Source of the DNA: Helianthus annuus
Taxonomy: Eukaryota; Streptophyta; Magnoliopsida; Asterales; Asteraceae
Length of the DNA stretch: 64,000 nt
Direction of reading: 5' to 3'
Assembly: GCF_002127325.2 (NCBI RefSeq)
Contig: NC_035448.2
Location: 8,704,915 to 8,768,914 of the forward strand
Translations under genes and position numbers: made by a program
Notes under the pieces: model-generated
Seen by the model: only the letters and a program-made list of their open reading frames with translations
What the model was told of the DNA's origin: nothing
Databases searched by the model: none
Part shown: positions 24,349 to 34,495 of the stretch, piece after piece
Numbering within the stretch: position 1 is the first letter of the stretch
How the letters are laid out: each line of letters opens with the position of its first letter

Positions 24349-24840
24349 TGTCACACCCCCAAAATCCACACGCGGAGTACCACCGCTTGGAGGCGTGACA
24401 TGACCAGGATCAAGCCACCAATCATATTGAACATATAAATAAACAGTAAATGTTATCCATCAATACGAAAGGTGTTTATCAAAACCAATGTAAATAAGTG
24501 TAGCGGAAGCATTAATGTAAAACCCAACGTAAGTATTAATGTTTGAAACGTCATAAGTGTTTAATAAGTAATCACGATCCATTTGCCCACAACGACCTGC
24601 TCCTCCTTGTGCAAGCTCCATTAGTACCTAAGGTCCTGCAAGGCATGCAGCAGAGAGTCAACAACTAGTTGAGCGAGTTCATAGTAAGAATATGCATAAC
24701 AGTAAGTCCGTATGTAACATGTGGCTCTACTGGGCCGTCAGTGCATTCTATTGGTGGGGGCTTCCCGTGTTATATATCCACTAGACTATTCGTAACCATA
24801 AGTGTTCTGCATATCCCGAGAACAGTAATACGTACAAATT

Positions 24841-25047
24841 TACGTAGGTTTTACGTAAGTATCCTTCACAACCGAGGATAGGGGTACACGGGGGTTTATG
24901 TAGGTTTTACGTAAGTGCCTGACACAACCGAGGCAGTAATAAGTATAAGTTCACGTAGGTTTTACGTGAGTATCCTTCGCAACCGAGGATAGCAAGTAGC
25001 ATAAGTATACGTAGGTTTTACGTATGTGTCCTGCACAACCGAGGACG
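24841..25047. repeat. 4 x 56-bp repeats with covarying hairpins (E4 3' LTR)
   Basis: Units start at 24841, 24897, 24952 and 25008 with (T/C)A(C/T)GTAGGTTTTACGT. Each holds a hairpin with a CACAACCG-like loop: TATCCT/AGGATA (24860-24880), TGCCT/AGGCA (24916-24935), TATCCT/AGGATA (24971-24991) and GTCCT/AGGAC (25028-25046). The two outer stem positions change in a compensating way while CCT/AGG and the loop stay constant. The other LTR has the same array at 32242-32448. Confidence 0.85.
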
Positions 25048-25445
25048 ATGGTATGGTAGTCTAGTAACAGTGTATTTATGAATCTATTCAACCTTATTCC
25101 TTCAATCCCATTCCCAACCCCTGGGAATCCCATGCCTTAGTAAGGGTGTGAACTCACCTTGGGTTGCTCGGCAGATACACAGACAAGTTAAATCAAGCTA
25201 TCTGGTGGTTAACCATGTCCTACCATGGTTACCATATAAAGTTAGGTTCGTATTCAAGTAGTGCACGTACGTTTTCTACACATATTCCATCTAGTTGCAT
25301 ACAAGTATTGATCATGGCATACACGTATAATCATGGCAGTCCATCATCAGCAAAGTCACGTAAACTAACGAAGTCCAAGTATGCGGCCCAAATAATTGGG
25401 CTCGTAACAGTATGCAAGTCAAAACAATGTGCACATGTAAATGGT

Positions 25446-25740
25446 TCTCGAGTCAAGACCAGAGATCTCGAGTCGAGACGGTTTGGTTTCGGGTTGAAGT
25501 CTTGGTGTTCTCGAGTCGTAACTAGAGGTCTCGAGTCATGCATTTGTCACTCGAGAGTGGGTGTTCTCGAGTCGCAATAAGGAGGTCTCGGGTCATGATG
25601 TGCTAGTCGAGACTACACGGTCTCGAGTCGCAACCGGACCCGCAACAGTGGTCTCGGTTTGTGCTGTTTGGTGTCGGTGTGTTGGTCTCAAGTCGAGACG
25701 GTGAGTTCTCGACTCGCAACCCGTGTCGAGACTAAGCATA
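25446..25740. repeat. CTCGAGTCG-rich degenerate repeats (E4 3' LTR)
   Basis: About a dozen copies of TCTCGAGTCG and close variants (several containing the CTCGAG palindrome) at irregular spacing. The block is repeated at 32845-33145 in the other LTR, where an extra 12-bp unit (TCATGTCTCGAG) is present. Confidence 0.8.
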
Positions 25741-26645
25741 TGTAACAGCTTTCCTGATTTCATGTAGATCGGTTACACTTATTCAGGTTTCCAAGTTTAC
25801 ATCAATCAATCAGTTAACAGTTTCTTACAATACATCCATCCTAAAATCGATCAAACCAAGCAAATCTAGCATCTAATGTATATGAACCCTAGGTGAAATC
25901 GAACATGTACATTAAACATAATCACGAACAGTTAATCAAACCCTTAATTGAATCGCAAAAATGAACTTTTATATCAACATGAAATCCTAACCAATCACAC
26001 AAGACATGTTGATTATCAAACCATAACAGCCGATTACATTGATTCGGTTCAAGCACATCATTACGAAATCATCATAGCAACAACTAGTCATGATAGTCTA
26101 TCCTATCTAATCGGTTTTTAGGTTATTATCATGCAATCCAAATCATGAGAATATCATCATTCACACAACCAATTCTAATTACCACATAACTCATGACACC
26201 CAAAATCACCTAACAAAACAATGATAGTGAAACACTAACCGGTTACGAGTAGAAGGAGGTGATGAGAGTGATCCGAACAAGAGAATGATGCACAGTTGCT
26301 TTGTGTCGTCGAGTTTGAGAGAGAGAGAAGCTAGGGTTTTGTGTGTGTTCTCTTGATTGAAGACTGTGAGAAGTAAAAGACCCCCAAAGGTGTGTGTATG
26401 CGTGAATGTATACCCGGTTTAGAGGGGTGGGCCGAGTCCAAGCATAGTGAGCCGAGAGGAATGTGTACGGCCCAAAGGTTCGTGTGGTTGGACTAGTGTT
26501 GTGCGACTAAACTTATGATATCACATGTAATCACATAACACATAACATAACAAATATAATGTTCCTTTACGTCAACTAGTCACGTATAATCCAAACAAGT
26601 TACATCGAAGCACACAAATAGAGGTTTGAAATACGAGTTGTCACA

Positions 26646-26775
26646 TTATCCCCAACTTAAAAGAAATTTCATCCCGAAATTTGGTATGCACTCACTGAGG
26701 AAGCTAGGTAAGTTGTATCGTTCACTGGTTTTTCTGGGGTGTCACATCCTCCCCCCGTTGATCTGGAATTTCGTC
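26646..26775 (-). promoter_or_regulatory. E4 polypurine region with a second, relic PPT/LTR junction
   Basis: Next to the 3' LTR the minus strand reads AATTTCGGGATGAAATTTC then TTTTAAGTTGGGGATAA, the PPT in use. About 100 bp upstream (26736-26775) is a second copy of the motif, AATTTCGGGACGAAATTCC..CGGGGGGAGGA, followed by TGTGACACCCC, which looks like another LTR start. The pol frame reads through this relic junction and ends at 26722. Confidence 0.65.
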
Positions 26776-29700
26776 CCGAAATTCCGCAGTAGTAGCTTCA
26801 GCCTCAGTAGTGGTTGCATTGGTTCCGAATAACTGGGGGTACTTTTCGGTCATCTGGTCTTCGCATTCCCAGGTGTTCTCTGGGCCACGTTTGGAGTTCC
26901 AACGAACTCGAACAAGAGGGATTCTCTTGTTTTTGAGGACCTTCACATCCCGGTTCGTGATTTCAACTGGTTCCTCGACGAACTGCAACCGCTCGTCGAT
27001 AGTGAGTTCCTTAAAAGGAATTATGAGGGTCTCATCTGACAGGCACTTCTTCAGATTCGACACGTGAAATACATTGTGAACTGCGCCGAGTTCAGCTGGT
27101 AAGTTTAGCTTGTAGGCCACCTTGCCTATTTTCTCAATGATCTCGAACGGTCTGACATACCGCGGATTTAGTTTGCCCCGTTTGCCAAAACGAACTACAC
27201 CCTTCCAGGGTGAGACTTTAAGTAAAACCCGGTCCCCGACCTGAAATTCCAAAGGCCTTCTACGCTTGTCCGCGTAGGCTTTCTGACGGTCGCGTGCTGC
27301 CGCCATGCGTTGTCGTATCTGCGCAATCTTTTCTGTGGCGTCCACTACAATCTCTGGACCCGTGATCTGACTATCCCCCCACCTCTGCCCAACAGAGAGG
27401 TGACCGGCATTTACGTCCGTACAATGCCTCGAATGGAGCGGCTTGTATGCTGGTGTGATAACTGTTATTGTATGAAAACTCCACCAAAGGGAGGTGCTTT
27501 TCCCAGCCGTTGCCGAAATCAATAACGCATGCCCGAAGCACGTCTTCAAGAGTTTGGATCGTTCGCTCAGACTGCCTATCCGTCTGAGGATGATATGCTG
27601 TGCTCATGTCTAATCGTGAGCCGAAAGATTTGTGCATCGCTTGCCATAGTTCTGATGTGAATCGTGCATCCCGATCCGAAATGATAGAGGTGGGCACCCC
27701 GTGCCTCGAAACAACTTCTTTGAGATAGATGTCTGCGAGAGTGGAGAACTTATCCGTTTCTTTTATAGCTAGGAAGTGTGCAGACTTGGTGAGTCGATCC
27801 ACGATTACCCATATGGTATCATTCCCACGCTGAGATCTAGGTAGGCCTGTAACGAAATCCATGGAAATTTCTTCCCATTTCCATTGCGGTATCTTGGGTT
27901 GCTGAAGTAGGCCCGCTGGTTTCTGGTATTCCACCTTGACTCTTGCACAGGTCAAGCACTTGCTGACATAGGTAGCGATGTGGGCCTTCATGCTAGGCCA
28001 CCAATAAGTAGTTCTGATGTCGTGGTACATTTTGTCCGACCCTGGGTGTACCGAGTAGCGAGACTTGTGAGCTTCATCCATTACAAGCTCGCGTAGACCG
28101 CCATAAAGGGGGACCCAAATACGCCCCGTTACATAGTAGGCGCCGTCTGCCTTCTGCTCTAACCGCTGTCGTGAACCGCGTAGGGCTTCAGCCCTGACGT
28201 TTTCTGGTTTCAATGCTTCTGCCTGAGCATCTCGTATCTGTGCAGGGAGGCTAGACTGAATCGTAAGCTGCAGCGCTCGCACGCGCCGAGGTAAAGTGTC
28301 TTTCCGACCGAGAGCGTCAGCCACAACATTGGCTTTGCCTGGATGGTACTTGATGGCGCATTCGTAATCGTTCAGTAATTCAACCCATCGTCGTTGACGC
28401 ATGTTCAATTCCTTCTGCCTGAAAATATGCTCGAGACTCCTGTGATCGGGGTAAATTGTGCACTTGGTACCGTACAGGTAGTGTCGCCATATCTTGAGCG
28501 CGAAGACAACAGCTCCCAGCTCTAAATCGTGCGTCGTGTAGTTCCGTTCATGAATCTTAAGTTGGCGCGAAGCGTAAGCAATAACCTTGTCGCGCTGCAT
28601 CAACACACATCCAAGACCCTGGATGGATGCATCACAGTATACTACAAAATCGTCCGTGCCCTCTGGCAACGAGAGGATAGGTGCACTGCAAAGTCTATCC
28701 TTTAAGTGCTGAAAAGCAGTTTCCTGCGTGTTGCCCCAACGGTAGGTGACACCCTTCTGTGTCAGTAGTGTAAGCGGCTGAGCAATCTTTGAAAAGTCTT
28801 TAATAAACCGTCTGTAGTAACCCGCCAAACCCAAGAATTGACGTATTTCCGTTGGTGTACGTGGTGCAGGCCAGTTTCTGATCGAGTCTACCTTGGATGG
28901 ATCGACATGGATCCCATCCTTGTTTACCACATGGCCTAGAAAGTGGACTTCACGAAGCCAGAAGTCGCATTTCGAAAACTTAGCGTACAGCTGTTCCTTC
29001 CATAGGAGTTCCAAAATAAGTCGTAGATGCTGCTCGTGTTCCTCCTGACTCTTGGAGTAGATCAGAATGTCGTCGATGAAGACAATGACGAACTTGTCAA
29101 GATAGGGTTTGCACACCCTGTTCATAAGGTCCATAAAAACTGCAGGCGCGTTCGTTAACCCAAACGGCATGACAAGAAACTCGTAGTGACCGTAGCGAGT
29201 TCTGAATGCGGTTTTGGAGACGTCCTCATCCCGGACTCTCAGCTGATGATACCCTGACCTTAAGTCTATCTTGGAGTAGTAACACGACCCTTGCAACTGG
29301 TCGAATAAGTCGTCTATGCGTGGAAGAGGATAATGGTTCTTCACCGTTACCTTGTTCAGTTCACGGTAGTCTATGCACATCCTGAAGGTACCGTCCTTCT
29401 TTCTCACGAACAATACTGGAGCTCCCCAAGGCGAAGACCTTGGACGAATGAAGCCCTTTTCCAAGAGCTCTTGTAGCTGCTTTGACAGTTCCTCCAATTC
29501 TGATGGAGCTAGACGATATGGTGCGCGAGCTTTGGGTGCTGCTCCTGGAGCGAGCTCGATTTGAAATTCGACCTGACGATGAGGCGGTAAGCCAGGTAAG
29601 TCTTCAGGAAACACTTGAGGGTAGTCGCGTACAACTGGAATATCCTCCAGTTTCTTTTCCTTCACTGATGCATCTGAAACGAGTGCCAAGATTGCGGTGT

Positions 29701-31438
29701 GACCCTTCCGCAGACATTTCTGAGCCTTCAAGAAAGAGATGATGCCAACCACAGCACCACTCTTGTCGCCTTGGACTTCGAGAGGTTCTTGACCAGTACG
29801 GGGAATGCGAATGATCTTCTCACTGCATAAGATTTCAGCCTGATGCTGGGATAACCAATCCATCCCAATAACGATATCAAAACTTCCCAAGACTATGGGA
29901 ATAAGGTCGATCGAGAATGTTTGACCGGCTAAGACGATACTACAGCCCCTGACTATTTGCGTGGCTTCTAAACTCTTACCATTAGCTAGTTCTACGACGT
30001 GTTTGGTGTTTAGAGGTGTTGATGTACGTTTTAACAATTTACCCATTTTCAAAGACATGTAACTTGTATCCGCACCCGAATCAAACAAAGCAGTAACATA
30101 AATGTTGTCGAGAAGAAACTTACCCATAACGACGTTGGGATCATTCCAGGCATCACCCTGCCCTAACACAAACGCACGACCCCTTGCCTCGTTGCCGTTG
30201 TTGTTTCCCCCGTTGTTGTTGTTGCCATTGCCCTGATTGTTGTTATTGTTGTTGTTCCTGTTCAGCTGAGGACAGTGCCTTTTGAAGTGACCTTCAGCAC
30301 CGCAATGAAAACATCCCTTATTGCCCTGATGCTGATTCTGCTGTGCTTGGGGTTGCTGCTGATTCTGGTTCGCAGGTCGAGGGCTTCTACAATCCTTGGC
30401 CTCATGACCCATCTTGAGGCATCTTTGACAGCGACCCTTGTTACACTGACCACTGTGGTGTCTGCCACAGTTGTTGCACTTTGGGAGGTTCCCTCGATAT
30501 CCGCCCTGCCTGTGGCTACCTGAAGAGTGCTGACTGGGACTCTGGTGACTGTCAGTCTTTCGCTGCTGGACCTGAGACTGGACTGAAGCTGATCCCTTGC
30601 TGGAATCCCCATCCCACTTTCTCTTGTTGTCACTAGGAGTAGCAGGAGTAGCTGAGGTAGTAACGGTAGCAGTAGCGCTGATACGTTTAGGCAGTCTGTT
30701 CTGATCCACTGCCTGGTCTGTGATGCGGTGAGCGAGGCGTTGTATAGCCTGGATGTTATCAAGATTAGCCGAAGTAACATGGCTCTGGATCTCTGGCGCC
30801 AACCCTTTGAGATACAACTCAATGCGCTTAACTGGAGGGTCCACCATAGTTGGACACAGCACGGCCAGCTCGTTTGACCTTTTGGTGTAAGCTTCAATTT
30901 CGGACCCAGTCATCTTCAAGTGATAAAGCTCGTCCTCCAACTTATGGATGTCTTCCCGAGTGCAGTACTCTCTCTTGATCAGTTCCTTGAAATCATTCCA
31001 GGGTGTGGCGTTAGCAGCTGCCAACCCTAAAATCTGAACTTGGGCGTTCCACCAAGTTAGTGCTATTCCTTCTAGCGTGCCAGTGGCGTATTTCACCCTG
31101 CGAGCCTCAGGGCATTCACACATCTCGAACACAGACTCGATCTTTTCAAACCAGTGGAGGAGTCCAACCGCCCCTTCCGTGCCACTAAATGTACTTGGAC
31201 GACAGTCCATGAAGTTCTTGAAAGTGTAGACTGGTTGCTGTGCTGGTTGACCTATTGTGTACGAATAGGACAAAGTTTAAACACAAGAGCTAGCTTAAGA
31301 GTGTAGGATCTAAAGATCCTAGTGTGTGCTATAACCACAGGATATACCTCCTGCTTGTGCGGCTGCAAGTGCCGCAGCAACTTGAGCTTGAACGAGAGCC
31401 TCTAGCTGGGCTTGAGTCATGTTAATTCGTCCAGACAT
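26722..31438 (-). pseudogene. gag-pol: E4 gag-pol polyprotein, nearly intact
   Basis: Minus-strand gag starts at ATG 31438 (MSGRINMTQAQLEALVQ). After 30 residues a 96-nt segment with in-frame stops (31252-31347) interrupts, and the same frame then runs on to 27371. Gag core: [14 protein letters not shown] and ELIKREYC. Three zinc knuckles: [26 protein letters not shown] and [15 protein letters not shown] poly-Asn run follows. Protease [13 protein letters not shown] with [14 protein letters not shown]; RNase H with [11 protein letters not shown]; integrase with [19 protein letters not shown] and [11 protein letters not shown] (R where family members usually have G). An extra G in the run at 27375-27380 ends the frame. 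The rest of integrase and the chromodomain-like tail ([18 protein letters not shown]) are read in another frame to 26722. Confidence 0.92.
31252..31347 (-). other. Candidate 96-nt intron or insertion in E4 gag
   Basis: The segment starts GT (GAG|GTATATCC) and ends AG (ACACAATAG|GTC) on the minus strand. It contains four in-frame stops, and removing it rejoins gag in phase through a Gly codon. It may be a small spliced intron that regulates gag, or an insertion. Inferred from sequence alone. Confidence 0.45.
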
Positions 31439-31734
31439 GATCTTCATTGTAAAAGTAGCGTAAGTGAGAATGGTTCGCGAGTAGGGCGATGACAGAAAAG
31501 CGTAAGCACGTAGGTATTCCCATGTAATAAAGTAATGTGTATCTAAGCGTAATACGAGCAAAGTTCTATATAGTTCTAGCATGCAGGTAATAAACATAAA
31601 CCTTATTACCTAGGATGTCGAGTCTTGCACGTGGAGCGAAGCGTCGTTGTGGATCGTTGAGAGCATTGTTCTGGTTATAGTCTGGTTTTAATAAAACGTT
31701 TCGCATATTAAAACCGAGTTCTCTATAACCAATG
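31439..31734 (-). other. E4 leader
   Basis: About 300 bp between PBS and gag ATG with no supported ORF, a conventional leader length. It shares no extra ORF with E2. Confidence 0.6.
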
Positions 31735-31746
31735 GCTCTGATACCA
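31735..31746 (-). promoter_or_regulatory. E4 primer-binding site
   Basis: Minus-strand TGGTATCAGAGC three bases from the 5' LTR, complementary to initiator tRNA-Met. Confidence 0.92.
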
Positions 31747-31749
31747 ATC

Positions 31750-34060
31750 TGTCACACCCCCAAAATCCACACGCGGAGTACCACCGCTTGGAGGCGTGAC
31801 ATGACCAGGATCAAGCCACCAATCATATTGAACATATAAATAAATAGTAAATGTTATCCATCAATACGAAAGGTGTTTATCAAAACCAATGTAAATAAGT
31901 GTAGCGGAAGCATTAATGTAAAACCCAACGTAAGTATTAATGTTTGAAACGTCATAAGTGTTTAATAAGTAATCACGATCCATTTGCCCACAACGACCTG
32001 CTCCTCCTTGTGCAAGCTCCATTAGTACCTAAGGTCCTGCAAGGCATGCAGCAGAGAGTCAACAACTAGTTGAGCGAGTTCACAGTAAGAATATGCATAA
32101 CAGTAAGTCCGTATGTAACATGTGGCTCTACTGGGCCGTCAGTGCATTCTATTGGTGGGTGCTTCCCGTGTTATATATCCACTAGACTATTCGTAACCAT
32201 AAGTGTTCTGCATATCCCGAGAACAGTAATACGTACAAATTTACGTAGGTTTTACGTAAGTATCCTTCACAACCGAGGATAGGGGTACGCGGGGGTTTAC
32301 GTAGGTTTTACGTAAGTGCCTGACACAACCGAGGCAGTAATAAGTATAAGTTCACGTAGGTTTTACGTGAGTATCCTTCGCAACCGAGGATAGCAAGTAG
32401 CATAAGTATACGTAGGTTTTACGTATGTGTCCTGCACAACCGAGGACGATGGTATGGTAGTCTAGTAACAGTGTATTTATGAATCTATTCAACCTTATTC
32501 CTTCAATCCCATTCCCAACCCCTGGGAATCCCATGCCTTAGTAAGGGTGTGAACTCACCTTGGGTTGCTCGGCAGATACACAGACAAGTTAAATCAAGCT
32601 ATCTGGTGGTCAACCACGTCCTACCATGGTTACCATATAAAGTTAGGTTCGTATTCAAGTAGTGCACGTACGTTTTCTACACATATTCCATCTAGTTGCA
32701 TACAAGTATTGCTCATGGCATACACGTATAATCATGGCAGTCCATCATCAGCAAAGTCACGTAAATTAACGAAGTCCAAGTATGCGGCCCAAATAATTGG
32801 GCTCGTAACAGTATGCAAGTCAAAACAGTGTGCACGTGTAAATGGTTCTCGAGTCAAGACCAGAGATCCCGAGTCGAGACGGTGTGGTTTCGGGTTGAAG
32901 TCTTGGTGTTCTCGAGTCGTAACTAGAGGTCTCGAGTCATGCATTTGTCACTCGAGAGTGGGTGTTCTCGAGTCATGTCTCGAGTCGCAATAAGGAGGTC
33001 TCGGGTCATGATGTGCTAGTCGAGACTACACGGTCTCGAGTCGCAACCGGACCCGCAACAGTGGTCTCGGTTTGTGCTGTTTGGTGTCGGTGTGTTGGTC
33101 TCAAGTCGAGACGGTGAGTTCTCGACTCGCAACCCGTGTCGAGACTAAGCATATGTAACAGCTTTCCTGATTTCATGTAGATCGGTTACACTTATTCAGG
33201 TTTCCAAGTTTACATCAATCAATCAGTTAACAGTTTCTTACAATACATCCATCCTAAAATCGATCAAACCAAGCAAATCTAGCATCTAATGTATATGAAC
33301 CCTAGGTGAAATCGAACATGTACATTAAACATAATCACGAACAGTTAATCAAACCCTTAATTGAATCGCAAAAATGAACTTTTATATCAACATGAAATCC
33401 TAACCAATCACACAAGACATGTTGATTATCAAACCATAACAGCCGATTACATTGATTCGGTTCAAGCACATCATTACGAAATCATCATAGCAACAACTAG
33501 TCATGATAGTCTATCCTATCTAATCGGTTTTTAGGTTATTATCATGCAATCCAAATCATGAGAATATCATCATTCACACAACCAATTCTAATTACCACAT
33601 AACTCATGACACCCAAAATCACCTAACAAAACAATGATAGTGAAACACTAACCGGTTACGAGTAGAAGGAGGTGATGAGAGTGATCCGAACAAGAGAATG
33701 ATGCATGGTTGCTTTGTGTCGTCGAGTTTGAGAGAGAGAGAGAAGCTAGGGTTTTGTGTGTGTTCTCTTGATTGAAGACTGTGAGAAGTAAAAGACCCCC
33801 AAAGGTGTGTGTATGCGTGAATGTATACCCGGTTTAGAGGGGTGGGCCGAGTCCAAGCATAGTGAGCCGAGAGGAATGTGTACGGCCCAAAGGTTCATGT
33901 GGTTGGACTAGTGTTGTGCGACTAAACTTATGATATCACATGTAATCACGTAACACATAACATAACAAATATAATGTTCCGTTACGTCAACTAGTCACGT
34001 ATAATCCAAACAAGTTACATCGAAACACACAAATAGAGGTTTGAAATACGAGTTGTCACA
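31750..34060 (-). repeat. E4 5' LTR (2311 bp)
   Basis: Lies next to the PBS, so this is the 5' LTR. It carries the covarying hairpin array at 32242-32448 and the CTCGAGTCG block at 32845-33145. On the minus-strand transcript the hairpins lie 490-700 nt from the LTR 3' end. Confidence 0.93.
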
Positions 34061-34065
34061 AATCT

Positions 34066-34495
34066 AATTATGGAGATACCATTTTGGCCTTGTCTTAAAA
34101 ATGACATGTGGCTAGGTCTTGTCCCTTTTTAGATTTTGCCATTTTACACAAATGGTAGGTCTTCTTTATTTTAGGAAATGTTATTTTCATTTTATTTTAA
34201 GTTTATCCATATACTTATTTATAACAACAATCATAAAAATTTAAATGCAACATTTCATTAAATCAAGATTTAACAGTACATCATTTGCCCAAAACGGGAC
34301 TTCTACAACAACATGCCCACGCAGGGGCGAAATACAACAAATAAAACAACAAATAAACCCACGCAGGGGTCAACTGAAAGACATGCCCACGCAGGGGCAT
34401 AATACTAAAAGACAAGCTCACGCAGGAGCTGAATACAGAAACATAAAGTCCACGCAGGGACTGATTACAACTAAGCAGACAAACATCAAAGGTCC
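34066..34495 (-). other. E2 leader downstream of the accessory ORF, with hairpin array
   Basis: About 430 bp of E2 leader between the accessory ORF stop and the E4 insertion point. No protein-coding evidence. It contains the five-hairpin array at 34315-34461 and one arm of the leader repeat (34079-34137). Confidence 0.7.
34315..34461 (-). repeat. Five tandem 14-nt hairpins with compensatory stem changes
   Basis: On the + strand the units are GCCCACGCAGGGGC (34315-34328), ACCCACGCAGGGGT (34357-34370), GCCCACGCAGGGGC (34385-34398), GCTCACGCAGGAGC (34416-34429) and GTCCACGCAGGGAC (34448-34461). Each folds as a 4-bp stem around the constant loop ACGCAG (CUGCGU on the E2 transcript strand). The outer three pairs change on both sides together, giving four different stems, all fully paired. 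Copies 3, 4 and 5 extend by 2, 1 and 1 further pairs. Spacing between starts is 42, 28, 31 and 32 nt, and the spacers are A-rich and not conserved. The array starts 34 nt after the accessory ORF stop on the transcript. This is direct sequence evidence of conserved pairing; the function is unknown. Confidence 0.85.

Larger units (their letters stand above)
24349..26645 (-). repeat. E4 3' LTR (2297 bp)
   Basis: Homologous to 31750-34060. Contains a 4 x 56-bp hairpin repeat array (24841-25047) and a CTCGAGTCG-rich block (25446-25740). Small open frames inside it recur in both LTRs and carry no domain. Confidence 0.93.
24349..34060 (-). mobile_element. E4: young Tekay-type chromovirus
   Basis: 9.7-kb insertion in the E2 leader, same orientation as E2. 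LTRs of 2297 bp (24349-26645) and 2311 bp (31750-34060) run TGTCACACCCCC..GTTGTCACA. They differ at roughly 19 substitutions (about 0.8%) plus a 12-bp and a 2-bp indel, the lowest divergence in the window. Minus-strand order: 5' LTR, PBS, gag-pol, 3' LTR. Gag-pol is nearly intact: one stop-containing 96-nt segment in gag and one extra G in integrase. Unlike E2 it has no extra ORF between 5' LTR and gag. Confidence 0.93.

Noticed and set aside
34315..34461. CRISPR-like array (regular short repeats with unique spacers)
   Set aside because: Only five 14-nt units that differ in their stems, in eukaryotic retrotransposon DNA with no cas genes; covarying hairpins explain it better.
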